From Bradyrhizobium sp. 1 (GTDB taxonomy: Bacteria; Pseudomonadota; Alphaproteobacteria; Rhizobiales; Xanthobacteraceae): DNA of 64,000 bases. The stretch lies in NCBI RefSeq assembly GCF_023073315.1, contig NZ_JADPJH010000033.1, positions 1 to 64,000 on the forward strand, written 5' to 3'. The notes under the pieces were generated by a model. It had not been told where the DNA came from. It saw nothing but the letters and a program-made list of their open reading frames with translations, and searched no databases. Below, one piece after another: positions 1 through 8,503 of this stretch (positions are counted from its first letter, which is position 1; the number at the start of each line of letters is the position of its first letter). The translations under genes and the position numbers were made by a program.

Positions 1-60
1 CCTAAGGCCGCCAACGACCAATTCTTGCTCAGCCTCGACGGGCAACGCAACGACTTGTAG
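1..60 (+). CDS. 3' end of an unidentified gene
   Basis: An open frame enters from the left edge and ends with TAG at 58-60, leaving about 19 residues (ending QRNDL). It stops 3 bases before the convergent LysR gene ends, the usual packing of two real genes here. The product cannot be named from so short a tail, and chance readthrough is possible. Confidence 0.35.
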   Translation, partial: PKAANDQFLLSLDGQRNDL

Positions 61-63
61 CCC

Positions 64-957
64 TTACAGCTTCGCCGCGGCAAAGATGCCCGAGATCCAG
101 TCCAGGAACACGCGCAGGCGCAGCGCGAGCTGGCGGTTTTGCGGATACAGTGCGGAGAGCGGCGTTGGCGACGGCGGATAGTCGGCGAGCACCTCGACCA
201 GCGCGCCGCTGGCGAGATCGTCCGCGAAACGATAGCGCGGCGCCTGTGCGAGGCCGAAGCCGAGCCGTGCCAGATCGGCCATGGTGTCGGAATTGTTGAC
301 GCGCACCCGGCTCGGCAGCACGACGTGCCGCAGCGCGCGTGCGACGGAAAATTCCAGCGGCAACACATCGCCGGTGCGCGAGGAGAGGAAGGCGACCATC
401 TGATGCCCATCGAGCGCATCGGGCGCCACGGGCATGCCGTGGCTGGCGATATAGGCCGGGCTCGCCACCGTGATCTCCGCGATCGTGCCCAGTCGGCGCA
501 AGATCATCCCGCTGTCTTCGGGCTCGCCCGAGCGGATCACGCAATCGATGCCCTCGCGCACGAGATCGACCAGGCGGTCGCCCTGCCCGATCTGTAATTC
601 GAGCTGCGGATAGCGCGCCAGAAATTCCGGCAGATGCGGTAGGATGAAGGTGCGGGTCAGCAAGGGATGCGCGTCGATGCGCAGCAGGCCGCGCGGCTGC
701 GCATCGCGCATCGCGGCTTCCGCTTCCTCGACCTCCGCCAGGATGGCGACGCAGCGGCGGTAATAGTCCTCGCCGTCGAGCGTCGGCGTGACATGCCGCG
801 TCGTCCGTTCGAGCAGACGCGCGCCGAGACGCGCCTCGAGACCGCGCAGCACCTCGCTCGCCGTCGAGCGGGGAATGCCGAGATCAGCCGCCGCAGCCGT
901 AAAACTCTGCCGCTCGACGAGGCGGATGAACAGGCGCATGGCGTCAAAGCGGTCCAT
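64..957 (-). CDS. LysR-family transcriptional regulator
   Basis: A 297-residue DNA-binding regulator of usual LysR length. The N-terminal winged helix-turn-helix covers about residues 5-62 (SFTAAAADLGIPRSTASEVL), followed by a substrate-binding-like effector domain to the C terminus. The frame is open far upstream, but I chose the ATG at 957 because the LysR domain begins there (MDRFDAMRLF). It is divergent from the SDR gene at 1063 with a 105-base gap, so it probably controls that gene and the tautomerase behind it. The effector is unknown. Confidence 0.9.
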   Translation of the reverse strand: MDRFDAMRLFIRLVERQSFTAAAADLGIPRSTASEVLRGLEARLGARLLERTTRHVTPTLDGEDYYRRCVAILAEVEEAEAAMRDAQPRGLLRIDAHPLLTRTFILPHLPEFLARYPQLELQIGQGDRLVDLVREGIDCVIRSGEPEDSGMILRRLGTIAEITVASPAYIASHGMPVAPDALDGHQMVAFLSSRTGDVLPLEFSVARALRHVVLPSRVRVNNSDTMADLARLGFGLAQAPRYRFADDLASGALVEVLADYPPSPTPLSALYPQNRQLALRLRVFLDWISGIFAAAKL

Positions 958-1062
958 GGCCAATTGTTCACCACAGCCGACAAGTGATGGCAAGTCCTGG
1001 GCGATTATCCGGACACAACGATCAGGTATCTCTCGGTCAGACCACACCTGAGGAGAGCTGCC

Positions 1063-1803
1063 ATGACCAACCAATCCCAGCGCGCGGCCATCGTGACCGG
1101 CGGCTCCCGCGGCATTGGCGCTGCCATCGCCCGCCGGCTGGCGCAGGATGGAATTGCGGTTGCGATCAACTATGCCAGCGGCCGCGACGCTGCCGAGGCG
1201 CTCGTTGCCGAGATCGAAACCGCGGGCGGACGCGCCGTCGCCGTGCAGGCCGATCTTGCCGATCCGGCAACCTCGGCGCGGCTGTTCGATGCGGCCGAGC
1301 AGGCCTTCGGCGGCGTCGACATCCTCGTCAACAATGCCGGCGTGATGGAGCTCGCCCCGCTCGCCGAGGTGACCGACGAAGCGTTCGCGCGGCAGACCTC
1401 GATCAACCTCGACAGCGTGTTCCGGTCCTTGCGCGAAGCCGCGCGGCGGCTCCGCGACGGCGGACGCATCGTCAATTTCTCCTCGAGTGTCATCGGCCTC
1501 TATCAGCCCGGCTATGGCGCCTACGCCGCGACCAAGGCCGCGGTCGAAGCCATGACGCACATCCTTGCCAAGGAGCTCGGCAACCGGCGTATCACCGTCA
1601 ACGCGGTGGCGCCCGGGCCGGTCGAAACCCGGCTGTTCCTCGAAGGCAAGAGCGAGCAGCAGGTGCGCGCCATCGCCGCCATGAATCCGTTCGGCCGCCT
1701 CGGCCAGCCCGACGACATCGCTGGAATCGTCGCCTTCCTCGCCGGACGAGACAGCGGCTGGGTCAACGGCCAGGTCATCCGCGCCAATGGCGGCGTGGTC
1801 TGA
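1063..1803 (+). CDS. SDR-family oxidoreductase
   Basis: A 246-residue classical short-chain dehydrogenase. The NAD(P)-binding loop is TGGSRGIG (residues 12-19), followed by NNAG, an active-site Ser in the SSSVIG stretch and a YxxxK motif (YGAYAATK). The C terminus (NGQVIRANGG) is typical of 3-oxoacyl-ACP-reductase-like SDRs. A good ribosome site (GAGGAG) lies just before the ATG. It is divergent from a LysR gene and followed 36 bases on by a tautomerase gene, probably in one transcript. The substrate cannot be told. Confidence 0.9.
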   Translation: MTNQSQRAAIVTGGSRGIGAAIARRLAQDGIAVAINYASGRDAAEALVAEIETAGGRAVAVQADLADPATSARLFDAAEQAFGGVDILVNNAGVMELAPLAEVTDEAFARQTSINLDSVFRSLREAARRLRDGGRIVNFSSSVIGLYQPGYGAYAATKAAVEAMTHILAKELGNRRITVNAVAPGPVETRLFLEGKSEQQVRAIAAMNPFGRLGQPDDIAGIVAFLAGRDSGWVNGQVIRANGGVV

Positions 1804-1839
1804 CACACCGCACGACACTTCAACACGGAGAAAACCATC

Positions 1840-2058
1840 ATGCCTTTCGCCAACATCAAGATCCCGCAGGCCGCGCTGTCGCGCAGCCAGAAGGCGGAGA
1901 TCGTGCATAACCTCACCGCGCTGTTCGTCCACTATTTCGGCGAAGCAGCGCGGCCGCACACGATGGTGCTGATCGAGGAAGTGCCCGATGGCGGCTATGG
2001 CCGCGCCGACGAGGTGTTCGTGGTTCCCGACGCCTATCGCGCCAGCGACGCGGCCTGA
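1840..2058 (+). CDS. 4-oxalocrotonate tautomerase-like protein
   Basis: A 72-residue protein of tautomerase-superfamily size. It begins Met-Pro, so removal of Met would expose the N-terminal Pro that acts as general base in this family. The middle (FGEAARPHTMVLIEEV) resembles the second strand and loop of 4-OT-like enzymes. It follows the SDR gene by 36 bases with an upstream GGAG site. Keto-enol isomerisation is inferred; the substrate is unknown. Confidence 0.75.
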   Translation: MPFANIKIPQAALSRSQKAEIVHNLTALFVHYFGEAARPHTMVLIEEVPDGGYGRADEVFVVPDAYRASDAA

Positions 2059-2179
2059 CGGCTCACCTCACCTTGAGCGACAGCTCCGTGCCGCCCTTGA
2101 GCCGCCCGCAGCAACCCACAACTCCGTGATCGGGTACCTCTGCGCGACCCTTCCGGGGCCAATGCCGGCGGGCGCAGCG

Positions 2180-2731
2180 CTACTCGGCGGCTTCGCTGTG
2201 GGGCACGCCCTGCTCGACTTCGAGCTGGAGAATGTCGTTGAAGCGGTTGAACGCGCCGCACAGCGCGATGCGCCATGTCAGCTCCACGATCTGCGCTTCC
2301 GAGAAATGCGCGCGCAGGCGGGCAAAGATTTCGTCGCGGGTCTTGTTCCAGTTGTTGGTGACGGCAATGGAATATTCGACGACGAGCCTGTCGAGCTCAT
2401 CGAGCTCAGGGTGATCCTTGTAGTCGACGAGGCGCGCGGCGCCCTCCTCCGACACGCCCTGGATTGCCAGCTTCGGCGCGTGGTGCGAGACGCAATAGTC
2501 GCATTTGTTGAGCAGCGAGACCGTGACCAGCGCCAGCTCGAGATGGCGCTTCGACACCTTGCCTTCCTGGGCGAGATCGACGAGCAGCGACCACATGTGC
2601 TTGAAGATCGGCGCGCGATGCGCCATGACGCCGGCCTGGTTCTCGAACGCACCGTAGGTCGTCATCTTGTCCCACAGCGGCCTCAGCGCCTCCGGCAGAT
2701 CGTCCCTGGTCTTGATCGAAACCCGCGACAT
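2180..2731 (-). CDS. Carboxymuconolactone decarboxylase / AhpD-like protein
   Basis: 183 residues, all helical in character. A CxxC motif in the CDYCVSHH stretch (about residue 77) is the peroxidatic pattern of AhpD-like members of the CMD family. The family includes thiol peroxidases and lactone decarboxylases; the Cys pair and downstream His favour the AhpD-like group. It is transcribed away from the MmcQ-type gene at 2801. Physiological role unknown. Confidence 0.8.
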   Translation of the reverse strand: MSRVSIKTRDDLPEALRPLWDKMTTYGAFENQAGVMAHRAPIFKHMWSLLVDLAQEGKVSKRHLELALVTVSLLNKCDYCVSHHAPKLAIQGVSEEGAARLVDYKDHPELDELDRLVVEYSIAVTNNWNKTRDEIFARLRAHFSEAQIVELTWRIALCGAFNRFNDILQLEVEQGVPHSEAAE

Positions 2732-2800
2732 GGCAATTCATCCCTGGTTGGCAAGCGTATGCTGCCATAAAGATGAGCCTTGCGTCTCGGGTGCGATCGC

Positions 2801-3154
2801 ATGACACCCAAGACATTCGAAACGCGCTGCCTGCGCCTGCCCGCCGCCACCAAGGTGGTGCAGTGGGAAGGCACCTCCGTGTTCAAGGTCGGCGGCAAGA
2901 TGTTCGCGCTCGGCGGCGGCTTTGCCGCAAGCTCCGGCGGCTACATGTTCAAGGTCTCGGACATGGCCTATGCGATGCTGATCGAGCACGGCGTTGCGCG
3001 GCCGGCACCGTATCTGGCACGCGCCAAATGGGTGCAGCTCGTCGGCAACAACGCGCTGCCCGATGCGGAGCTGACCGCCTATCTCGCGCAGGCCCATGCC
3101 CTGATCGTCGCAAAACTCACGCGCAAATCGCGCTGGGCGCTGGGGCTCGACTGA
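2801..3154 (+). CDS. MmcQ/YjbR-family protein
   Basis: 117 residues, the usual length for the MmcQ/YjbR family, a double-wing fold of unsettled function that may bind DNA. The central VGGKMFALGG strand-turn-strand and the C-terminal helix (TAYLAQAHALIVAKL) fit the family. A TTG seven codons upstream is in frame, but the ATG at 2801 begins the family-like N terminus. Divergent from the CMD-family gene. Confidence 0.75.
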   Translation: MTPKTFETRCLRLPAATKVVQWEGTSVFKVGGKMFALGGGFAASSGGYMFKVSDMAYAMLIEHGVARPAPYLARAKWVQLVGNNALPDAELTAYLAQAHALIVAKLTRKSRWALGLD

Positions 3155-3301
3155 GTGGGAGCACCCGGGGCCGCGTGAGCCGGCGGGCGACCGGGCTTGT
3201 TCCCTCTCCACAACGTGATGAAATGGTCCTCATCCTCCCACTGGCATCATGCTGCACTGCAACTAGCTCAATGGAAAGTTCATTCCAGTTGGAGATTTCC
3301 C

Positions 3302-3454
3302 ATGAGCAAGTTCAGCACTGCATCCACCAAGACCCATCGCTACGAACTGGTGCACGGCGAAGGCGCCGACTTCGTCGCCTATCAGCGCCGCCGCGAGGAC
3401 GGCCTGTGGCAGACCTTTGCGACGTGGATGATTCCGCACGCCATCTGCAACTAG
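3302..3454 (+). CDS. Small hypothetical protein (50 aa)
   Basis: A short frame with a clear ribosome site (GGAG, eight bases before the ATG). The product is hydrophilic, rich in aromatic and charged residues (RYELVHGEGADF, RREDGLWQTF), without membrane segment or signal peptide. I do not recognise the family. Codon use matches its neighbours, which supports a real small gene. Confidence 0.55.
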   Translation: MSKFSTASTKTHRYELVHGEGADFVAYQRRREDGLWQTFATWMIPHAICN

Positions 3455-3490
3455 CGCGCGCTCATCCTTCGCTTGTGAAGTGAACATGCA

Positions 3491-3521
3491 TTGACTGGGG
3501 ACAATATCTGACTAAAGTCAG
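3491..3521 (+). promoter_or_regulatory. Promoter with palindromic MarR-type operator
   Basis: A TTGACT box (3491-3496) is followed 16 bases later by TAAAGT (3513-3518). A 14-bp palindrome CTGAC-TAAA-GTCAG (3508-3521) covers the -10 box. It ends four bases before the ATG of the MarR-GNAT gene, so transcription would begin at or near the start codon. Inferred autoregulatory site. Confidence 0.45.
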
Positions 3522-3525
3522 GTAT

Positions 3526-4398
3526 ATGCTCGACCCCGTCTCCCGCGTCCGCCGCTTCAACCGTGCCGTCACCTCCGCCGTCGGCGCGCTCGACACCTCG
3601 TTCCTCGGGCGCGGCCGGCCCCTTGGGGCGGCGCGCGTGCTCAATGCGATCGGGCACGGACGCTCGGACGTGGCCGAGATCCGCGACTATCTCGCTCTCG
3701 ATTCCGGCCTGATGAGCCGCCTGCTGCGCAGCCTCGAGGACGAAGGCGTGGTCGAGACCATCGCGCACGAAGACGATGCGCGGCGCCGTGTGGCAAAGCT
3801 GACGCGCGCGGGCCGGCGCGAGTTCGCGGCCTATGAGGCGCTGTCCAACACGCAGGCCGAGAGCTTCCTTGCGCAGCATTCGCAGCGCGAGACGCTGCTG
3901 GCGGCAATGGACCTGATCGCCTCGGCGCTGACGCGCGAGCGCGTCGCGCTCGCCGAGATGGATCCGCAGAGCGAGAAGGCCCGCTACTGCCTCGGCGAGT
4001 ATTATGCCGAGCTCGGCCGCCGCTTCAAACAGGGGTTTGACGTTTCTCTTTCAAGAGACCCGGATGCCAAGGACATGCGCCGTCCGCGCGGCGCCTTCAT
4101 CGTCGCGATCTCGGACGCGCTGCCGATCGGCTGTGTGGGCTTGAAGGGAACCGATCACGGCTACGCCGAGATCAAGCGGCTCTGGGTCGCCCCTGCGGCA
4201 CGCGGATTGCGGCTCGGCCGGCGCCTGATGGACGCAGCCGAGGATGCAGCGCGCGGGCTCGGCATGGCGCTGCTGCGGCTCGACACCAACAGCGCGCTGC
4301 CCGAGGCCGGCCAGCTCTACCGCACCACAGGCTGGATCGAGATTCCGCGCTTCAACGACGATCCCTATCCGGATTTGTTCTTCGAGAAGCGCCTGTGA
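3526..4398 (+). CDS. MarR-family regulator fused to GNAT acetyltransferase
   Basis: A 290-residue two-domain protein. Residues about 1-140 form a MarR winged helix (DYLALDSGLMSRLLRSLEDE recognition region, wing DDARRRVAKLT). Residues about 150-290 form a GNAT domain with the acetyl-CoA loop in LWVAPAARGLRLGRRLM. MarR-GNAT fusions are a known architecture, but the acetylated substrate is generally unknown. No good Shine-Dalgarno site is seen, and a palindromic operator lies immediately upstream, consistent with a near-leaderless, self-controlled gene. Confidence 0.88.
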   Translation: MLDPVSRVRRFNRAVTSAVGALDTSFLGRGRPLGAARVLNAIGHGRSDVAEIRDYLALDSGLMSRLLRSLEDEGVVETIAHEDDARRRVAKLTRAGRREFAAYEALSNTQAESFLAQHSQRETLLAAMDLIASALTRERVALAEMDPQSEKARYCLGEYYAELGRRFKQGFDVSLSRDPDAKDMRRPRGAFIVAISDALPIGCVGLKGTDHGYAEIKRLWVAPAARGLRLGRRLMDAAEDAARGLGMALLRLDTNSALPEAGQLYRTTGWIEIPRFNDDPYPDLFFEKRL

Positions 4399-4452
4399 GC
4401 TGAGCCCACTTCCCTTCTTCCGCGTTGTCACCGAAGCCTTGGGAGCTTCGAT

Positions 4453-4839
4453 ATGGCCAGAGACGATCTCGCCGACATCTACCGCGATTACATCGCCTGC
4501 CTGAACCGGCAGGATTGGCCGACGCTTGGACGCTTCGTCCATGATGACGTCGCCCACAACGCGCGGCCGCTTGGCCTCGCCGGCTATCGCGCGATGCTGG
4601 AGCACGATTTTCGCAAGATTCCAGACCTGCGTTTCAACATCGAGCTGCTGATCGCCGATCAGTCCAACATCGCGGCACGGTTGAAGTTCTGTTGCGCGCC
4701 GGTCGGGACATTTTTGGGACTCGCCGTGAACGGCAGGCGCGTCTCCTTCTGCGAAAACGTGTTCTATGAATTTCGCGATGGAAAGATTTGGCAGGTGTGG
4801 TCGGTCATCGACAAGGCGGCGATCGAGGCGCAGCTCTGA
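4453..4839 (+). CDS. SnoaL-like / NTF2-fold protein (ester cyclase-like)
   Basis: 128 residues with the pattern of SnoaL-like proteins: an N-terminal helix with YRDYIACLNRQDW, a VHDDVAHN strand, and a C-terminal YEFRDGKIWQVWSVID strand pair. Such proteins are small cone-shaped barrels that may be isomerases, cyclases or binding proteins. A GGGAG site lies seven bases before the ATG. No specific substrate can be inferred. Confidence 0.75.
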   Translation: MARDDLADIYRDYIACLNRQDWPTLGRFVHDDVAHNARPLGLAGYRAMLEHDFRKIPDLRFNIELLIADQSNIAARLKFCCAPVGTFLGLAVNGRRVSFCENVFYEFRDGKIWQVWSVIDKAAIEAQL

Positions 4840-4861
4840 CGCCGCGCCTCGATCGTCGCAT

Positions 4862-6085
4862 TCACGCCGTCGCGGGTGCCGCTGCCTCGCCTTGCGGCTT
4901 GGCAAATGGCCGGAAATTCATCGCCATCAGGAACGCACCCAGGCCCATCGCCCAGGAGGCGATATAGAGCCAGGCGTAGCTGGAGAACGCGTCGTAGATC
5001 AGGCCGCCGGCAAGCGGACCGGTCGCCATGCCCAGGCTGCCGGCCATCGCGGTGCCGCCGATCACGGTGCCCATCATCCGAAGCGGAAAGTTTTCGCGGA
5101 TCAGCACGGCATAGAGCGGCATGGTCCCGGCATAGATGAAGCCGAATACGGCCCCGACCGCGTAGAACGTCGCGAGTTGATGCGCGAAGACATAACCGAG
5201 CGCGCCAAACGCCTGCAGCAGGAGCCCCGAGACCAGCACGCGCTTGGCGCCGAAGCGGTCACCCATCAGACCGAAGGCGATGCGTCCGCCGAGGCCGGCA
5301 AAGCCCTCGATGCTGTAGATCGTCACCGCCGCGACCAGCGGAATGCCGCAGCTCACGGCATAGCTGACGGTGTGGATGATCGGTCCGGAATGGGTGGCGC
5401 AGCAGAAGAAGTTTGTCGCGAGCAGGATGAGGAACTGCGGCGAGCGCAGCGCCTCGCTCATCGACATCTCGCCTTGCGGCGCGCCCTTGCCCGTTGGTGC
5501 GGCCACGGCCTGCGCGAGCGCCGGCGGGCGCCGCACCAGGAACGAGACCGGGATCATGATCGCGCCGACCACCAGCGCCACGATCTGCATCGCGGTGCGC
5601 CAGTCATGGTTGGAAACAAGCCACGCCGCGAGCGGCGCCATCGTCATCGGCGCCACACCCATGCCGGCCGATACCAGCGACACGGCCAGGCTGCGATGCG
5701 TATCGAACCAGCCGGTGACGGTCGCCATCATCGGGGCGAAGATCGCCGCGCAGGAGGCGCCGACCAGGAGGCCAAACACGAACTGGAACGCCAGCAGCGA
5801 GCTCGCATGGCTCGCCGCGAACAGGCTCAAGGCCAGCACGCAAGATCCCGTCAGCACAACCGGCCGCGGCCCGAAACGATCCGTCAGCGTGCCCCAAGCC
5901 ATGCTGGTGAAGGCCATTGCCAGAAAGCCGATCGTCATCGCGCTGGAAATGCCGGTCACCGACCATCCGGTGTCCTTGGCAATCGGCTGCAAGAACACCG
6001 GCAGCGAGAACATGCCGCCAATCGCGACGCAGCCGAGCAAGCCGCCGGCGGCGACGATCACCCAGCGATAGGAGGAAGCGTTCAT
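4862..6085 (-). CDS. MFS transporter
   Basis: 407 residues with twelve likely transmembrane helices. The loop 2-3 signature is WGTLTDRFGPR, and the SYAVSCGIPLVAAVTIYSIEG region lies in the second half. The pattern resembles the monocarboxylate/oxalate-formate-type branch of the MFS. A GGGAG site precedes the ATG at 6085. It is divergent from the cupin gene at 6266. Inner-membrane solute transport is near certain; the substrate is not known. Confidence 0.88.
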   Translation of the reverse strand: MNASSYRWVIVAAGGLLGCVAIGGMFSLPVFLQPIAKDTGWSVTGISSAMTIGFLAMAFTSMAWGTLTDRFGPRPVVLTGSCVLALSLFAASHASSLLAFQFVFGLLVGASCAAIFAPMMATVTGWFDTHRSLAVSLVSAGMGVAPMTMAPLAAWLVSNHDWRTAMQIVALVVGAIMIPVSFLVRRPPALAQAVAAPTGKGAPQGEMSMSEALRSPQFLILLATNFFCCATHSGPIIHTVSYAVSCGIPLVAAVTIYSIEGFAGLGGRIAFGLMGDRFGAKRVLVSGLLLQAFGALGYVFAHQLATFYAVGAVFGFIYAGTMPLYAVLIRENFPLRMMGTVIGGTAMAGSLGMATGPLAGGLIYDAFSSYAWLYIASWAMGLGAFLMAMNFRPFAKPQGEAAAPATA

Positions 6086-6265
6086 TTTGGTCTCCCGTCA
6101 GGTCTGTCTGGGTGGAAGACGAATGGGAACGGCGCGGGCCGACATGACGACCGTACTTTAATTTTCCCGCCGGCGCACCGCCACCCGGCTGTTCCGCCAT
6201 CACCGCCTCTGGTGCACTGCGCCCGCACCACATAACTTCGAGCGCAAAATTCCGGGGAACAGCTC

Positions 6266-6724
6266 ATGCCAAAGATCGACATCGCTGCCGTCCCGGCCCG
6301 CAAGGGCTCCGGCTATCCCGCGCCCTTCGCCGCTCCTTGCACTGATCGTATCCGCAAGCGGCTCGGCAATGCCGGAGGCCTCTCGGATTTCGGCGTCAAT
6401 CTGATGCGACTGCCGCCGGGCAACTGGTCGAGCCAGCGGCACTGGCACTCGCATGAGGACGAGTTCGTCTATGTGCTCGAAGGCGAAGTGACGCTGATCG
6501 AGGACGGCGGCGAAACCGTGCTGCGCGCGGGCGACTGCGCCGCCTTCCCGAAGGGCAGCGGCAACGACCATCACATGATCAACCGCTCGGATGCGACGGC
6601 CGTCTATCTCGAAGTCGGCTCGCGCGCTGCCGACGACCTCACGACGTGCTCCGACATCGACATGATGAGCGCCAATTCCGATGGAAGGTTCGTGCACAAG
6701 GACGGCACGCCCTATCCGGACTAA
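6266..6724 (+). CDS. Cupin-domain protein
   Basis: 152 residues containing one cupin barrel. Motif 1 is HWHSHEDEFVYVLEGE, giving His, His and Glu metal ligands, and motif 2 is FPKGSGNDHHMINRS. It is likely metal-binding; single-domain cupins may be isomerases, dioxygenases or sugar-binding proteins. Its stop codon overlaps the stop of the convergent hydrolase gene (shared CTAA). Confidence 0.85.
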   Translation: MPKIDIAAVPARKGSGYPAPFAAPCTDRIRKRLGNAGGLSDFGVNLMRLPPGNWSSQRHWHSHEDEFVYVLEGEVTLIEDGGETVLRAGDCAAFPKGSGNDHHMINRSDATAVYLEVGSRAADDLTTCSDIDMMSANSDGRFVHKDGTPYPD

Positions 6725-7737
6725 TTCGCCAGCCCCTGCTTCCCGATCCAGTCGTTGACGAGCCGCGCGACGTCGTCCGAGTTGCGGTCCATCATCATCA
6801 TGTGGGTGTTGCCCTTGATGCCCATCTTGGGAAGCTCGAACGTATCGACCTTGCCGCCCGCGGCCGCAACCGCCTGCCCCCATCTGGTCGGGTTGACCAC
6901 GAGTTTCGACCACACCGGGACCTTGTCGAGGAAATCGCCCCAGACGATCAGATGCGGCACGCCCTTGAGTTTTGCCGCATCGGCCTTCGCCGGATCCGGC
7001 GCGCCCGAAGGTTCGATGGTGATCAGCGCCTTCACCTTGTCAGGCGCATTGAGCGCGGCGGTGAAGCCGAAATTGCCGCCCTGGCTGTGGACCAGGATGA
7101 TGCACGGGCACACTTTCTGCACCAGCGCGTCATAGGCTTTTTGCGTGGCCGCGTCGTTCGTGGCCCAGCGCGGAATGCCCTGCTTGGCAAACTGGTCGAA
7201 AGCCTCGATCGGGAATTGCTCGCCCTCGAACGCCTCGCGCTTGCCGCCGACCTCGTAAGCAGGCCCGATCCGGAACAGCTCCCACGCCTCCTTCTTGGGC
7301 CGGAAGAACGGCTCGCTCTTGAAGATCTCGGGATAGCGCGCCCAGGACGCACGTCCGCGCTCGACCGCATCGGAGACGTAGACGTCATAGCCGGCATTGA
7401 GGAAGAACTGCTGCCAGCCCGGCTTGCCGTCGGGCTTGGTCTCCCATGTCACCCCCGAGAGCCCGCCGCCATGCCACAGCAGCAGCGGCAGCTTGGATTT
7501 CGGCGCGGCCTGCCTGACGAACTGGACGTACATCTGCTCGACCTCGAACTCGCCGTTCGGATCGACCTTGATCGGCGGGGCGCCCGGCGAGAACACGATC
7601 TCCTTGGATGCAAGTCCGCTCAAGGTTTCGGTGTGACCGCCGATGTGAAAGCTGCCGACTTCCTTGACGAGATAGTCGGCAGCGGCCGGCGTTGCCGCTG
7701 CGATGGTTGCCGCCAGTGCGATTGCGATCCTGCGCAT
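6721..7737 (-). CDS. Secreted alpha/beta-hydrolase (esterase-like)
   Basis: 338 residues starting with a signal peptide (about residues 1-22, ending AAA before DYLVKEV). The nucleophile elbow is ILVHSQGGNFGF (Ser in HSQG). A later Asp region and an HMMMMD segment near the C terminus could supply the acid and His. I chose the ATG at 7737 because it begins the signal peptide and follows a strong GGAGGAA site; an upstream in-frame start is possible but unsupported. Likely periplasmic. A 31-bp palindrome lies directly upstream. Confidence 0.82.
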   Translation of the reverse strand: MRRIAIALAATIAAATPAAADYLVKEVGSFHIGGHTETLSGLASKEIVFSPGAPPIKVDPNGEFEVEQMYVQFVRQAAPKSKLPLLLWHGGGLSGVTWETKPDGKPGWQQFFLNAGYDVYVSDAVERGRASWARYPEIFKSEPFFRPKKEAWELFRIGPAYEVGGKREAFEGEQFPIEAFDQFAKQGIPRWATNDAATQKAYDALVQKVCPCIILVHSQGGNFGFTAALNAPDKVKALITIEPSGAPDPAKADAAKLKGVPHLIVWGDFLDKVPVWSKLVVNPTRWGQAVAAAGGKVDTFELPKMGIKGNTHMMMMDRNSDDVARLVNDWIGKQGLAN

Positions 7738-7754
7738 GAAGTTTCCTCCGACTC

Positions 7755-7785
7755 TTGTTGTTGGCGGCATTGTTGCCAACAACAA
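7755..7785. promoter_or_regulatory. 31-bp inverted repeat, probable operator
   Basis: Perfect 11-base arms TTGTTGTTGGC (7755-7765) and GCCAACAACAA (7775-7785) with a 9-base spacer. A nested palindrome ATTGTTG-CCAA-CAACAAT overlaps the right side. It ends 18 bases before the start codon of the secreted hydrolase, next to the ribosome site, and so is placed like a repressor site. The binding protein is unknown. Confidence 0.5.
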
Positions 7786-7812
7786 TCTCGAAAACAACCC
7801 CATGCCATCGCA

Positions 7813-8403
7813 TCATCCCAACTGCGCCCGCCTGGCGCGCTGGCGCCATGCGCTGACGGTGAGCCACACCGCCGAAACCAGGAAGTAGACCGCACCAACT
7901 GCGGCATAGCCCGCGACGTCAGCGATCGTCGGAGACATCGGCGTCGTGGCCTGGAAGATAAAGAAGCCGCCGGCGAGCGCTGACTGGCCGCCGCTGAGCA
8001 CCATCGCCCACTGCGCGCCAAAACTCTTCCAGCGCCGGATGGCCGTCCCGAGCTGAAGCAACCCTGATAGTATCGCCCAGGCGCCGAACACGCCGAGCAC
8101 CAGGTTCATGCTCATCTGCAAGGCGACGAGAACGGCGACGGTGGTCGCGAGGCTGACCACGACGTTCAGCGCCTGCGTGCGGTTTTGAGTGAGTCCGCCG
8201 CTGCGCAAGCCATCCACGAAGTTCGCTGCGGCGTCCCATGAGGGATAGAGCACGAGCAAGGCGCCGGCGATCACGGGAGACGATGCCCCGACAGCAAATG
8301 CAGCAATGACCCAGGCGACGGAGAACGCCGCCCGGATGAAGTAGTATTGTTTCAGCCATTGCTCGCGATCGGTACGAACGGGGTCCAATTGATAATGCGA
8401 CAC
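7813..8403 (-). CDS. DUF308/HdeD-like integral membrane protein
   Basis: 196 residues with about six hydrophobic helices and short polar links, like HdeD/DUF308 proteins. I chose the GTG at 8403 because it follows a strong AAAGGAG site; longer readings lack one and would run through the operator. A TetR-type palindrome (8418-8433) sits just upstream and nearly matches one before the neighbouring tetR gene, so that regulator probably represses it. Role unknown; HdeD-like proteins are linked to stress. Confidence 0.72.
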   Translation of the reverse strand: MSHYQLDPVRTDREQWLKQYYFIRAAFSVAWVIAAFAVGASSPVIAGALLVLYPSWDAAANFVDGLRSGGLTQNRTQALNVVVSLATTVAVLVALQMSMNLVLGVFGAWAILSGLLQLGTAIRRWKSFGAQWAMVLSGGQSALAGGFFIFQATTPMSPTIADVAGYAAVGAVYFLVSAVWLTVSAWRQRARRAQLG

Positions 8404-8417
8404 GGCACTTTCTCCTT

Positions 8418-8433
8418 TACCTACTGGTTGGTA
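8418..8433. promoter_or_regulatory. TetR-type operator, copy 1
   Basis: TACCTACTGGTTGGTA, an imperfect palindrome of form TACC-N-AC-NN-GT-N-GGTA. It matches 13 of 16 bases of the site at 9099-9114 in front of the tetR-family gene. It lies a few bases upstream of the ribosome site of the HdeD-like gene. Confidence 0.6.
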
Positions 8434-8503
8434 GTTTGCGCGCAGCGAGCTGCGCTCACCCACGCCTGCCTGCGGGATGTCGTGATCGTCTCGCCGATGT
8501 CTC

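Noticed and set aside
64..1959. A 631-codon minus-strand open frame
   Set aside because: Only the last 297 codons carry the LysR protein. The rest is antisense to the SDR and tautomerase genes, an effect of high GC content.
4766..6235. A 489-codon plus-strand frame across the MFS gene
   Set aside because: It is antisense to a clear membrane transporter and its composition (mostly Arg, His, Gly, Ala) is that of a shadow frame.
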